Positions 1 to 11,407 of a DNA stretch of 64,000 nt are shown here, one piece after another. A program made the translations under genes and the position numbers. Each line of letters starts with the position of its first letter. Position 1 is the stretch's first letter. Below the pieces are notes generated by a model that was not told where the DNA came from, did not search any database, and was given only the letters and a program-made list of their open reading frames with translations. This DNA is from Parascedosporium putredinis (lineage: Eukaryota; Ascomycota; Sordariomycetes; Microascales; Microascaceae): the NCBI GenBank assembly GCA_949357655.1, contig CASHTG010000001.1, positions 2,294,001 to 2,358,000 on the forward strand, in the 5' to 3' direction.

Positions 1-1269
1 TAAATGTTGGTGACTACTGAATCGAACTTGTTGTGTGGGCAATGTGTGTGTGCCTGGTCAGGGCATAAGCACCAGGGCCTGCAGAACGAAGCTGAAAGTG
101 GGTGGGAGACATCATCGATCAACTCAGTGACGGTGAAGGTTCGGGTGGTTGCACGTGCCGATTGTCAGGCGTCAATTAATACTTCGTACATCCATATCAA
201 TACTAACTTGAACCTTCTTGTATTGCAATCATTCATTCATCTATCCATGGATGTCTCCTACCCGTCACAAAACAGCCCACCGTCCCGTTTTCATAGGCGT
301 GGGAAGAGACTGCATGTACGAATCGGGTTGCAGACAAAATTGAACAAGAGATTGGGAGTAGCTTGAGCCATATTGTGACCTGAATTCGTTCGAAACCTAG
401 CGCGGAACGAGTGGGCGAGACTTGGTGCGAGGCTACTGCTCGGGTCGTGTGCTGAGCAGCTAGCTGAGGAATCTAGGGCGGTTCGTGACGATATAGAAGA
501 TCCATGCTTCAGCTCATGATGTGGTTTAAGCCCATTACATTCGAATCATCTCGTGTAGACCCGTTGATCCATCCATACATTCAATGGATGAGTACATGTA
601 GTATATGGTGTGTTCAAAACGCGACTCCAATGCCAACATCCGCGACATGGCGCACAACGCTGAATTGAATGGCATTGAGGGTTCCAGTTCCAATTGTCAA
701 ACTCCCCTGCCAATCCAATCCCGCTCCACGCCTACAGTGTTTCTGTAAAGTCCTCCAGCTTGAGCAGCCTAATCAATTTAAAGGCCACCAGCAACGTGAT
801 AATAATACCCCATCGTCCACACTCGGGCGGGGTCCACTCTTCTTGCATTGCCCCTTGCAACGACGGACTGCCCCTTGTGCCCCTAACCCAGGCCAATCGA
901 ACTATTCAACACCACCGCCATCAATTTGTAGACCTTTTTCCCACGAGCCAGCGCATTTAACAGAAGCCCGCGAGCGGAGCACCATTTATCTAGAATTATC
1001 CCACCCCTCCCGCTTGCAAAGGAGCAGAAGGAAAAAGGAAAACCCGCTAAGCTAAGTCGGCCTGTGGACCTCAAAAAGGTAGCCATTTGCTACAAACGGA
1101 AAACATTTCGCCGCGGGGTCTGTTGAGCTTTGTATGCGCACACCTCCTGGGTCAACTCCTTGAAGTGGCGCAATAACTTCTCCTTTGAACTGAGAAACCC
1201 CCTTCCCGTCCGCCTTCTCCAAAACGATCTCTAGATATCACACGCATCATAGCGGCCACGCAGCCCACC
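1..1269. other. intergenic spacer
   Basis: No coding region with family resemblance is visible on either strand. The stretch contains a TCCATCCA / TGGATG-rich patch near 567-592 that recurs in other spacers of the window, and a CACGTG hexamer near 152-157. The last few hundred bases should hold the promoter and leader of the ArfGAP gene that starts at 1270. Confidence 0.6.
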
Positions 1270-2653
1270 ATGGCTACTAGCAAGGCGATGTGGGAGGTTG
1301 ATCCCGAAACTCGATCCAAGGTATGCTTTGTCGTCGGTACCCCGCCCCCCTCCCCCTTTTGCCCGCCTCCCTTTTTCGTCTCCTTCTCCTTGCCTTGCTG
1401 CTTCCGATGGCTAAGAGAGCTAACCGTGCCCATTTCAATCACTTGTTGAAACATTGCAGCTCAAGCGATCCAAAAGAGGGCAAGAACAATGTCTGTTGCG
1501 ACTGCGGCGCTCCTCCCCACAATGGGCCTCGCCCAAATTTGGTGTCTTCATCTGCCTTTCGTGCGCGGGCGTACACCGCGGGCTAGGCGTACACATCTCC
1601 TTCGTCAGGAGCATCTCGATGGACGCTTTCAAGCCCAACGAGATTGAGCGAATGCGGCTGGGCGGCAACCAGGGCTGGCGCGACTTTTTCGAGGCCCACG
1701 AGGACACGACCATGATGGGCCTCACATGGGACGAGGCCACCATCGCCGAGCGGTATAGCGGGACGGTGGGCGAGGAGTGGAAGGAGAGGCTGACCGCCAA
1801 GGTGGAGGAAAGGGAGTACGTGCCCTCGGAAAGAAGCCCACCCCCAGCGCCGGGGCGAGGAGCTCGGCTGCTGGCGGTGGCGATTCGAGGAGCGGTACCC
1901 CTCTATCGGGGAGGCGAGGCGCGTCCAGCACGCCCCCGCGGGCGGGCAGGCCACCGCTAGCGGCGGCAAGGTCAAGGTCGATGACAAATTCTTTGCCAAG
2001 CTGGGCGCCGACAACGCGGGCCGAAGGGACGACCTGCCTCCGAGCCAAGGCGGCAAGTATGCCGGCTTCGGAAGCACCCCACACCCATCCACGGCAAACC
2101 CCGGTGCCGGCGGTGCGGCCCCATCGTTGGACGAACTGCAAAAGGATCCCCTGGGCGCGCTGACCAAGGGGTTTGGCTGGTTCGCCTCCACCGTGACCAA
2201 GACGGCCAAGGACGTCAATGAGGGTTACATCCAGCCCACCGCCCAAAAGGTACGTGGACCCATACCCCCAATCGTCTCGTGTCGTGAGACGGCAATTCAT
2301 GTTTTCAACAAAGGTTACTAACCCTGCCCATCGAAATTACCGCAAACAGATTGCCGAGTCCGACCTCGCCAAGCAAGCTCAAGTCACCGCGGCCCAAGTC
2401 GCCCGCCAGGCCCAGCAAGGCGCCCGCACCGCCAACGACGGTTTCCTGCGTTTTGTCGAGGGCGACCAGGCCGGCGCCCGCCAACGAGCCGCTCCCTCGA
2501 CGAGACCCGCAAGGACTTTTGGGACGACTTCAACACCATTGCCGAGCAGCGGCCGCCGGCGTCCAGCTCCATCGGCACGGCGGCGATGGGCAAGGGGGCA
2601 GGACCGGCGCGGGCCCCGCCAAGAAGAAGGATGATGACTGGGATGAGTGGTAA
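1270..2653 (+). CDS. GCS1: ARF GTPase-activating protein, Gcs1/ArfGAP1 type
   Basis: ArfGAPs stimulate GTP hydrolysis by Arf on Golgi and endosomal membranes and help uncoat COPI vesicles. Exons are 1270-1320, 1460-2249 and 2350-2653, with GT-AG introns. The N-terminus (MATSKAMWEVDPETRSK) leads to a CxxC finger (VCCDCGAP, then CLSCAGVHRGLG) with the following HISFVRSISMD, which together carry the zinc ligands and the arginine of the ArfGAP domain. A glycine/serine-rich linker, an ALTKGFGWFASTV lipid-sensor-like (ALPS) segment and an acidic DDDWDEW end complete the family layout. The reading frame breaks repeatedly (near 1465, 1480, 1510, 1830, 1935, 2480 and 2600). Seven added bases give an exact 383-residue protein. 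All breaks are losses, so I read them as sequence error in a functional gene. The identity is secure; linker residues are not. Confidence 0.9.
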
Positions 2654-3460
2654 AGCTCGTCTTGTTTGCAGGGAGCGAGAGTTGAGGGAGAGAAGAGAGA
2701 CGTGGTACCGAGACGGATCAAAGAATATGGGGAAAGCAGGGGACTAGGATGGCACGAAAGATGAAGGGGAAAGAAAGAGCCCTGGCAAGACGAGTCGTGG
2801 AAGGAACAATACACACTGCTTGCATGGGAGCAATAACTGCAGCCTGAGGTTAGGAACGAACCCAAGATGTTTTGGTGCCGGGGAGGGGTATCTTTGTACG
2901 AGTACGACGAGGTGCAGTCTAGTGAACAAGTTGGAACGAGGCCAGTTCAATCGCATCATGCGTCATCAGCCAGTGCCGGGGGAAGAATGAGCCGAGTGCG
3001 CCTATGGGGTCTGGTATGTGAGGAGGGGGACGAGCCCTTTGATTACGACTTATGTGAGGCGGTGGGTGTCCTTTGGAGATCTCCAGATCAAACTTCTGGA
3101 ATCCGGGCAGTCACTCATTGCAGCATTCATCCGCATCCTAGAGGGACAGGTATCTCGCACATGATATATCGGACGTATGGAGAGAGGCTTCATCATCATA
3201 GCTTCCTTTTTTTTTTTTTATAGTTAGTTTGCCTCTGGGCGGGTCTTTCGCCTTATAAACTTCACAAAGATACAAAAAAATAACACGATGTGCGCTTTCC
3301 ATGTAAAAAAACTCTTTCAAAAAGTGCAATCTGTGTCTGTCCTAGTTTGTGTAAACGCGACGTGGAAGAAAAAAAGGAAGAAAAAAACGACCCGGTACAA
3401 GGCTAGAATAAAAAACCAGCAAGAAACAAAAACAAAAAACTCCTTCGCCATTCCCGTATT
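2654..3460. other. convergent 3' spacer between ArfGAP and CPA1
   Basis: The stretch lies between two stop codons facing each other and should carry both 3' untranslated regions. It includes a poly-T run at about 3208-3220 and A-rich runs at 3367-3440. Open frames here are short and unconserved to my eye. Confidence 0.6.
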
Positions 3461-5000
3461 TCAGAGAAGATGAATACCCCGTCCACCTGCCATTACAATG
3501 ACCGGATCCGTTTTACTGGGCCGAGGCAAGGGGGTAGGCTCGACGCCGACACGCTCCCTGCTGAGGATGTCGAGCATGAGACGAGTAGGGCGGTTGTCCT
3601 TGTAGACGGACTGGCTGGCCTTGAAGGCCTTGACGCTCTCAATGTACTTGTCGAACAGATAGGAGCTATCCATGGGACCTCCCTTGGCCTCGGGATGGAA
3701 CTGGGTGGAGAAGATGGGGCGGGTCTTGTGGATCATGCCCTCGTTGCTTCCATCGTTGAGGTTGACAAAGTACTCCTGGTACTCGTCGGGCAGGGTCTTG
3801 GAATCGACGGCGTAACCGTGGTTCTGGCTGGTGATGTGGCACTGACCGGTGGTCAGGTCGAGGGCGGAATGTTGTGAGCCCGGTTACCGTACTTGAGCTT
3901 GATGGTGCGGGCGCCAGCGGCGAGCGAGAAGCTGGTGGCCGAGGCAGATGCCCATGACGGGGACCTCCGAGGTGTCGATGAGGCGGGCGAGGTTGTAGGT
4001 GGTCTCCTGGCAGTGAGTCGGGTCACCGGGGCCGTTAGAGATGAAGACGCCATCAAAGTTGCTAGCAACCTTGTGGATGGGGTAGTTGTAGGGGAAGACG
4101 GTGACCGAGGCACCTCGGCTGACGAGGGAGCGAAGGATGTTCTCCTTGACTCCGCAGTCGATGAGGGCAACGTGCAAGTCAGCACCGGGAGACTCCACAA
4201 CAAAGGGCGCCTTGGTGCTGACCTTCTTCACGAGGTTGATGGCGCCGGGGTCGACAAAGGACTCGTCCTCGTCGGCATCATACTCTTCGCCAACGGTGAT
4301 CTTGGCGAGGAAGAGCCCTTCTCTCGGAGGAAAGTGACGATGGCGCGGGTGTCAACGCCGGAAATGGCGGGCACGCCTTCACGCGCGCACCACTCGCTCA
4401 GGCTCTCGACGGCAGTCCAGTGGCTGTACTGCTCGGCAACGTCGGCCACGACGACACCGGCACACTGGATGTGGGGGACTCGAAGTACTTGAGGAGGTTG
4501 TACTCGTCGCGTTCGTTAGAAGGGACACCGTAGTTGCCAATGAGAGGCTGGGTGAAGACCAGAATCTGGCCACGGTACGAGGGATCAGTCATGGACTCGG
4601 GGTATCCGACGAGGGAGGTCGTGAAGACGGCTTCTCCCGAGATGTTGTTCTTGGCGCCGAAAGGCTTGCCGTGGAAGACGGGTCCATCCTGCAAAAGAGC
4701 CCCTCCAAGATTAGCATAATTGGACCATATCGAAAGGTGGTGACTGAGACGCCGTCGGCCTATTTCTCCACATTCCGAAAGACTTACACGAATGGTCAGA
4801 GTGGCGGTCGAGCCCTTTACGGCGCTGGGGGACGACGGGGTGCGGTATTTCTGCAGGGGCATATCTCGGCCCTTGCTTCCACCTGCAAACGCCTTCTTCG
4901 AGGCATAGCGGACTTGGAGTAAGGATGAAAGAGGCTTGGCGGCCATGGAGCCGGAGCCCTGAGCGGGCCTGGCGAGTTGGAAAGCCAATCGAGGGAGCAT
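3461..5000 (-). CDS. CPA1: carbamoyl phosphate synthetase small (glutaminase) subunit, arginine-specific, mitochondrial
   Basis: This subunit hydrolyses glutamine and passes ammonia to the large subunit, the first step toward citrulline and arginine; in filamentous fungi it acts in mitochondria. Exons are 4788-5000 and 3461-4688. The start is the ATG at 5000: the frame opens upstream only to non-ATG codons, and MLPRLAFQLARPAQ followed by a basic, serine-rich stretch looks like a mitochondrial presequence. The substrate domain (DGPVFHG, GEAVFTTSLVGYPE) precedes a class I glutaminase with SNGPGDP, the nucleophile in GICLGHQLL (about 3950) and the His-Glu pair in FSTQFHPEAKGGP (about 3700). Five single-base losses (near 4475, 4320, two near 3925, one near 3867) break the frame; restoring them gives 480 residues and every catalytic motif is present. 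Translation is presumably controlled by the attenuator uORF at 5088-5691. Confidence 0.95.
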
Positions 5001-5087
5001 TTTGAGAATGAGTCGTAAAAACGGGGTGGTTGAGGAGCGAGAAAAGGGCAAAAGAAAGGGTATCTAGCTAAGTGTTCAAGAGACCGT

Positions 5088-5691
5088 TTAAGCGGCTAAG
5101 GCTCGCCACAGATGGTCTATGTTGCACGTTAGTCTAAGTCAGGACGCGAAGCGAACGTCTGGTGGTGGGTATTGGGTGAAGAAAAAAGGGCAGCGGTGAG
5201 AGCGCTTTGGAACCCCAGGGCGGGTAGAGGTACGAACCTGAAAGATAGTCCTACAACGCAGCAAGTCAGTATATCATGCCAATTAACCGAAAAATGACAA
5301 CTCTATGATGCAAAACAAGAATGCAGAATGATTGAAGAGTCTCGAGGTCTACTCGAGAGACATTGAGAGGATGAATGGTGGTAGGCGAGGGGAGGGAGTT
5401 TTGGTGGCAGAGGACTTGAGATGGGTGATAAGGGCGATAAAAGTTTTTGGTGGGGTTAGCGCGAGGGACAGCCGTGCAGACCGCCTTCCCCCAACTTCCA
5501 GCGCCCTTCTGGCAACTTTGCCTTCCCCGCGGGACCGCCAACAGAATTTTTTTCTCCTCGCCCCGTTTGGCCCGGGAAAACCGAAAACCGAGGGTGGAAT
5601 AGAAAAGATGCCAGGAGAATAGAGGAAGACCAAGAACGAGATCGGTAAAAAAACATACCTGAGAGGTGAACTCGGAAGGGCGCCCAGTCAT
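5088..5691 (-). promoter_or_regulatory. arginine attenuator peptide (AAP) upstream ORF, three exons
   Basis: A 24-codon upstream ORF in the CPA1 leader. Exons 5659-5691, 5238-5250 and 5088-5116 (33+13+29 bases) join at GT-AG introns to encode MTGRPSEFTSQ then DYLSDHLWRALAA and a TAA stop. This is nearly the arginine attenuator peptide known from Neurospora arg-2 and yeast CPA1, including Asp12 and Trp19. Established function: with high arginine the nascent peptide stalls the ribosome at the uORF stop, blocks scanning to the main start and exposes the mRNA to nonsense-mediated decay. The uORF stop lies 87 bases upstream of the CPA1 ATG. The exact 75-base sum and absence of frame errors make the exon model firm. 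Retaining the first intron would replace the arrest peptide with an unrelated long reading frame. Confidence 0.95.
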
Positions 5692-5921
5692 ATGGGGCTT
5701 AGGTTTTTAGAACAAAACAATTGTTCAAAAAAGGTCGAAGGCATATAGGGTTCAAAGGGCGTTTGAACGAGGGAAAAGTGCTGGGGTGCGATCAGTCAAT
5801 GGATGCGTGGGGAAAAGATGAGGAAAAGATGTGGTTCAGGGACCGGAAGAAAAAAGGGCGGGAAAGGCAAAGGGAAAAGGGAACCAAGCCAAGGGTGAGG
5901 GAACGGAAAAAATTTCCAGTG

Positions 5922-5927
5922 GAGTCA
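5922..5927 (-). promoter_or_regulatory. candidate CPC1/Gcn4 site upstream of CPA1
   Basis: The top strand reads GAGTCA, that is TGACTC on the CPA1 strand, 231 bases upstream of the attenuator uORF start. TGACTC is the core bound by Gcn4/CPC1 bZIP activators under amino-acid starvation. The assignment rests on motif and position only. Confidence 0.45.
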
Positions 5928-6499
5928 TCAAGTCACAGTCAGTCGCCTTGTGCGCTGGGTACTTGTATCGCTGTATACTTCGAATGTATCAATTAGCATT
6001 GCATTGACCAAAACGGAGTGGAGGACAGAGGGGCGGTATGTGTCTTGTGATAATAAGAGCTAATGAAGAACTTCTGGTTGGTTGGGGGCGGCCTCGCCGG
6101 CCCCAGCCAGTCCCGGAAACTGGCAAGACTGGGCACGCCGATATCGTCGCATCGCTGATCGATCAGGTCAAGATCCCTGATCAACCCCTCCAAACTCGAC
6201 CAGACGCAGCACTTGAGCAGTTCGAACCTCGTGCGCTCGCTCCTCAATTGCAAACTTCCCCGCTCGTTCTTCTGCTCGTGCGCCCGTTGAGACCGCGTGC
6301 CCCAATTCCCTTCTCAGAATTCATTCCACCGCACGGGGCACACTTCAACACATCCAGCTCGGGAGGGATTTGAAGCGCTTGAAAGAACCTTGAATGGATT
6401 GGCGCATCTTTGATGCAATGTCCCATTTGATTGATGAATGCAGCGCCCACATGGAGCATTGAGGGCCTTTCCCCAAGGAAGGACCCAAAAATTGGAGTT

Positions 6500-6506
6500 T
6501 GAGTCA
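6500..6506 (-). promoter_or_regulatory. perfect TGACTCA (CPC1/Gcn4-type) heptamer
   Basis: The full Gcn4 consensus TGACTCA is present on the CPA1 strand (TGAGTCA on top), about 810 bases upstream of the uORF start. It could be a distal element of the same promoter or a chance match; one 7-mer alone is weak evidence. Confidence 0.35.
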
Positions 6507-7584
6507 CCAATTGAATGGGTCCATACAATGGATCAATGGATCCAGCAATGAATCACCGAATCATTACATATGTATCCATCAGAGATGACTGAATCCATCC
6601 ATCTACCGCGAGCCTTTACTGTTCTTCGTTACCAGTCGTCGGGCCCCCGTAACACAAGCAAGACGAGGACCTGACGTTGATTTGCATTGTATTTACCAGA
6701 ACAAGATCAGAAAAGATAAGAGCCTCTGTGCCCCGTCATTGGCTACGTCAGGACTAGCTACCTCGGCCCCCAGCTTCTCATTCCAGCTTTCGCCTCGACA
6801 AGATTGACTTACGCCAGGGGCTTGTCCTCTCTCGAGCTCCGGCCGAGTGATGGACGAGGGTAGCCAGTTGCCAGTACAGCCAGCAGAGCAGCAGAGGAGA
6901 CAAGGCGAAAAGGTGGGGGCGAGAAGCTTCCGACAGGAGGGGAAACATGTGAGAACATTGAAGCAGAGGATAATAATAAAACCCATCATCTGTCGTCACT
7001 GATCCTCGTCTGTGCGACTCTAGAACCACCCACCCCTGAAGAGAGGCACTCCAGAAAAAATTGCTCCGGCCTTCGGAGCCCTGGCGCCCTTGCCAATGTA
7101 ATAGTCCAAACCACGCTTGGTTGATTTTCATGTCTGATGTATCCGGTACCGACAATCGCTGATCGCAACGCTGGGTTAGAAATGTAATGAGACCTTGAAA
7201 ATGACAGTGGTGCGCTGTTCAGTCTTCATTCCGACCTCCATGTATTATGATTTGAACAGCCAAATCCATTAATGTGTATGGGCGGGGGATGTATATCTGC
7301 GTGCATTCACCAAAATAAGAAAAGGAGAACTTCACGATCGAGGAACGAATCCGCAGGTGACTGTATTGTCCGACTATACAAATCCATTGAACTGCGAAAA
7401 AAAGAGAAAAAAGAAGAACAAAATTGGAAAGAGACCTCCAACGTGGGTCCCCTCATAATGACACCCCAAGGCCGATAATCATGTAGTCTAAATAGATCTA
7501 TACACTCATCAAAAGAGCATGGGAGAGCAGAAGATACAAAGCGCGCCCTCTCTTTTTAATTTTTAATTGTTATGTGTTGTTCAT

Positions 7585-8705
7585 TTACAGAGCACCAAGC
7601 TCCTTCAGCTTAGCAACGAGTCCACCCACGTCCTCCACCTTTCCACCGCCCTGGCGAGTGGGTGGCTCTGCGATAAAGCTGTCAGCAAACCAAGAAACAA
7701 GAGGATAGGTGCAGGTAGGGGAAACAAGTAGGTATAGGACAGGGAATGGGAAAGCTTACCAGTAACCTTGAGCACCTTTAGCCTCTTCGTGAGGTCCAAT
7801 CCAAAGTCCTCGGGCTTCTTCTTATCCAAAGGCTTCTTCTTCGCCTTCATAATGTTGGGCAACTTGGCGAACCTCGGCGTGTTCAGCCGCAGGTCCGTCG
7901 TGATGATCATGGGCAGCTTCGCCTGGATCGTCTCCACGCCGCCGTCCACCTCCTTGGTCACCTTGACCACGTCGCCCGACACGAACTCCACCTTGCTGGC
8001 CTGCGTCGCCTGGCCCCAGCCCAGCAGACCCGCCAGCATCTGGCCCGTCTGGCCCGCGTCGTCGTCGATGCTCTGCTTGCCCAGGATCACCAGGTTGCTC
8101 TTTTGCTCCTCCACCACCTTTTGCAGCACCTTGGCCACGCCCAGGGGCTCCAGGTCCTCGCCTTCCTTGAGCTCCACGTGGATAGCTCGGTCCGCGCCGA
8201 GAGCCATCGCCGTGCGGAGAACCTCTTGCGCCTTCGGGGTCCCGCGGAGAAGACGCAAATGTCCTCCACGCCACCGGGCGCGCGCTTATCTTCCCGGATG
8301 CGCACGGATTCCTCCACGGCGATGTCGTCGAAGGGGTTGATCGAGTGCTTGACGCCGACCGTCTCGACACCAGTAAGGGTCTTGTTGACACGCGGCTTGA
8401 CCTAGACATTTGGGCAAAGGTAACAGAAAAGATTAGCCATGCTCAATTCGTCTCCTCATTGCCACAGCGCTTTTCGGGGCGACTCGAAGGAGTGGGCAAA
8501 ACTGAAAACGGTAGATGGATTCTCGAGGAAGCGTCGAGAGGTTGGCCCAGTGTGCCATCTCCAAAACCAGCCGAGCTTGAAAGCCCGAGGCCTCGGGGAG
8601 AGAAATAAAAGGAAAAAAAAAAGGGCAACTGGCTTGCTTTGGAAGATTACTTACCGCAAAGTCAATTACCCTCTTCACGGGCACAAGAATCCTCAAGGCA
8701 GACAT
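7585..8705 (-). CDS. electron transfer flavoprotein beta subunit, mitochondrial
   Basis: ETF beta pairs with ETF alpha in the mitochondrial matrix and carries electrons from acyl-CoA dehydrogenases to ETF-ubiquinone oxidoreductase. Exons are 8655-8705, 7760-8401 and 7585-7667. The protein opens with MSALRILVPVKRVIDFA, has NPFDDIAVEESVRIRED, then the nucleotide-binding core KVVEEQKSNLVILGKQSIDDDAGQ and the ETF beta signature region (VETIQAKLPMIITTDLRLN, MKAKKKPLD). The end is EPPTRQGGGKVEDVGG and a short helix. One base is missing in a C run near 8242 (CVFSAGP to PKAQEVL). With it restored the three exons give 258 residues, the usual family length. The start is the only ATG before the conserved block. 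Confidence 0.95.
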
Positions 8706-9327
8706 GTTTGCAAACGAGATATTATACAGGGTTGCCAATCGCAGATACGACTTGCTTGCGAAAAAGAAGTTCAGAGGTTGATCAATTGATGAGGGGAGCT
8801 CGGTACGGTCCTGGCTTCCTCGGGAATTTCTGGGCCGTGGCTGGCGTGTGCAAGGCAATCGGCTACTACCGGCTACCAGCCACACTGGCTGTGGCGCACA
8901 ACAACCGACGCTCACCTCGGGACGAATTATCAATGATCTTCTGAAGAAAATCGGAATTGAATGCATGGAGGCACAGTCAATTGAAAACCTAGGGGTTTTG
9001 TTTATTTATTGCTATCTTTTCGAAGCTGTTTTCTATCTTCTCTCTTGTACATCAAGACTATCGTCCCTGATCCTTATATGATGGGGCGTGCATGTGGAAA
9101 GAGGGTAGGGGAGCCAACAACATCCCGTCCCCTGCGCTCTCTTTTAGTAAAACCTCCTAAATGCACCTTGACCATGATGACGACAAGACCTACCCACCCT
9201 TTTTTGAAGTACTGTTTACATATTTCCTTGGTTCAAACGCCGTACGCCCTTTGTTTTGTGAAGTCCCCATACAAACCATCGTTACACGAGAGCGCCGGCC
9301 TAATAGCGCATCTCTCTACCATCTCGA
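8706..9327. other. tandem spacer between ETF beta and the Acinus-like gene
   Basis: The stretch contains the ETF beta promoter side and the 3' end of the SAP/RRM gene, both on the minus strand. It has no recognisable coding region of its own. The last bases before 9328 remain open in another frame, and the SAP/RRM protein may extend to a TAG at 9300-9302. Confidence 0.55.
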
Positions 9328-11407
9328 TCATCGTAGCGAAGCCTCCTCGTCGTTTTGATAATTCTGCCTTCGCTTGTCCCCACCCCGGTAGCCCCAGTTA
9401 TCGTCAAACCGCGTACGTCCAAAATCGTTCCGGGGCGGTTCTCGCGCTCGTCAGCCCCGGGAAAGTATCTATCGCTTCGGGGTCGGAAGAGGGTGGCGGG
9501 CCACCACCACCACCTCGTCTTCCGCCGCCGCCGAATCGCGGGCCATCTCGTCGTGGCGGCCGCCCGTGGCCTTGTGGTCCCCGATTGCTCTCACGATGAG
9601 GTGGACGAATTCCGTGAAAAACTTCTGTCCCCTATCGACGAAGCGAGCTCCATCCTCGAATGTATATCGGTTAATCTCCTTGCCTAGATCGCGCTGCGTA
9701 TCCCTGGTGAAATAAGAGCGCATGTCCTCAAGTCGCTGCTGGGCTACGTCCTCTGAGACAGGCTGGTAAGAAATATAAGGCCGAGAGGACGTTGTGTTGA
9801 ACTTGCCACCTGGCTGTCCTGCGGGCCTCGGCCGTGGCCGCGGATGGGGGATGTTCTGCTGACCGCGTTGCGGGCGAGGGCCTAGTGGAATATTGTTTAT
9901 GCTGCTCGACGCAATCGGAGGGAGGGGGCCCGGGCATTACTATGCGACGACGGTGCCGGAACCGGGCCCCGCATCCCGGGACCTGTCGGGATGCGAGGGG
10001 TTGTTCATCATTCTCTAGGCGGGCGATGATGTTTCCATCATCATCATCGACATAGTTGACAACCCAACGTTTGGCCATGGAGCTCCTGCCTCCGCCTTGC
10101 GAGGCTTCGATGGCAATCCATTCGTCCACCTTCTCTGGTGGAACAAAGTCAACCCACAGCGGTTTGCGGTTCACTTCATCTGGCCAAACGCAGTCGTGAA
10201 GAGCATTTCGGACGCGGGATGCAGCCGAAACGCTCCTAAAGACCACAAATGCGTGTGTGCGGATTTGGTCGAGGAAGAAGTTCTCAATATCGTCCAGGGA
10301 AGGCTCTGCGCTGGGCGGGGCTGCAACCTTGGCGAGGTATTCCTGAACATCCGGTACCCTCAACGGCCGCATGAAATTCCTAATATAGACCGCTGACGTG
10401 GCGGGGTGGATTGCGGGTGGAACATCTCGTTCGACTTGCATCTCATAAACAGGTTCGGACTCAGTCAACCGTGGGGCGTCGGGTGTCGCCCGGCTCTTTT
10501 CAAAGGCGACAGGCTCCTGGGTTGGAGGTGCTGCCGGTTCTAGGGAGGGTCCAGCGATGCGATCCTCTGTGGGTGGCACTTCCATTTCGACGTCGTCGTC
10601 CAAGGCGGCAGCAGTAGTACTAGCCTCTCCCTGCTCTGAGTGACTATCCGCCCGCTGGCGCTTTCGTGCCTCCTCTTCCGGCCCGGGAGAAACGCTCGGG
10701 GAACGCTTTCGCTTTTGACCATCTTGCGATGATTGGGGCAGCACCGGCAGATCATGCTGCAGTGGAATATCCGCATTTACATCCGTAATCGGTGTGCCCG
10801 CCGCACTTGGCGAAGAAGCTGCATTCGCGGTCTCGCCGGCCTCGACAGTTTCTTCGACGATAGCCTCTACCCTAGCCTCCGGCAGCTGTTCCAAACTCTT
10901 CTCGGCCGCAACATCTTCGGGAGAGGTGCGCGATGGTGAGGTGATAGGCTCGGGGGCAGATTCGATTGTGGCCATCTCGACATCAGGCGCAGCAATTTCT
11001 GAACTTCCATCTCCGGGCTGAGGTTCTTCTGGCGATTTTGAATGATGTAGAATCATAGCCCCGTCCGCGCCCGCAATGCCATCTTGAACAGGCGAGGCTT
11101 GTACAGGCTCATCTTGAACGACCTCGGGGGCAGGCTCGTGGATGGGCTCGATGGGCTCGGGGCTAGGCTCGGGAGCAGGCTCGGGGACGGGCTCGATGAC
11201 AGGCTCAGTGACGGGCTCAGTGACAGGCTCGAGGACAGGCTCAGGGACGGGCTCAGGAATCGGAGACGGCTCTGCTTCGGACTGCGGTTGCGCAGCATCT
11301 GCCTCTGTAAGCCTCGCGACCAAATCCGCCTTTAATCCGCCTTGCGCCAGGCCGCGGTGCTTTAGCTCAGCTTTGAGCTCAGTGACTTTTAGCTTTGACC
11401 AATCCAT
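9328..11407 (-). CDS. SAP-domain RNA-binding protein, Acinus-like
   Basis: Acinus-type proteins join RNPS1 and SAP18 in the ASAP splicing/exon-junction complex. From the ATG at 11407 the first ~35 residues form a SAP DNA-binding motif (WSKLKVTELKAELKHRGLAQGG, LVARLTEA). A long acidic Pro/Glu/Ser-rich middle follows, including a PEPV/EPVTEPV repeat (about 11115-11265). Then comes an RRM-like fold (SAVYIRNFMRPLRVPDVQEYL, THAFVVFRSVSAASRVRNAL, PLWVDFVPPEKVDEWI). The C-terminal part (SRPYISYQPVSEDVAQQRLEDM, GKEINRYTFEDGARFVDRG) matches what I recall of fungal Acinus-like proteins, and an RGG/GGGG-rich tail ends it. At least five base losses after about 9990 make the tail uncertain: stop at 9328-9330 gives 694 residues, a TAG at 9300 is the alternative. 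The Acinus name is inferred from domain order. Confidence 0.8.
11115..11265 (-). repeat. PEPV/EPVTEPV coding repeat in the SAP/RRM protein
   Basis: Twelve-base units (GGCTCGGGGACG-like on the top strand) encode repeated Glu-Pro-Val/Ala-Pro-Glu blocks in the low-complexity linker. The region is probably disordered and may vary in copy number between isolates. Confidence 0.8.

Larger units (their letters stand above)
5692..7584. other. spacer between CPA1 leader and ETF beta
   Basis: The stretch holds the promoter of CPA1 (right of 5691) and the 3' end of the ETF beta gene (left of 7585). A GATCCA/TGGATC-rich patch lies at about 6515-6600. Open frames (for example on the minus strand around 6700-7150) show no recognisable domain. 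Confidence 0.6.

Noticed and set aside
1270..2653. Calling ArfGAP, CPA1, kinesin, EF-G2 and others pseudogenes because of multiple frameshifts
   Set aside because: The shifts are all single-base losses, motifs are intact, lengths become exact on correction, and several of these genes are needed for growth. Repeat-induced point mutation would give C-to-T changes, not losses.
3470..4492. Plus-strand frames of 135 and 199 codons opposite CPA1
   Set aside because: They are antisense shadows of a gene with clear glutaminase motifs, and have no domain of their own.
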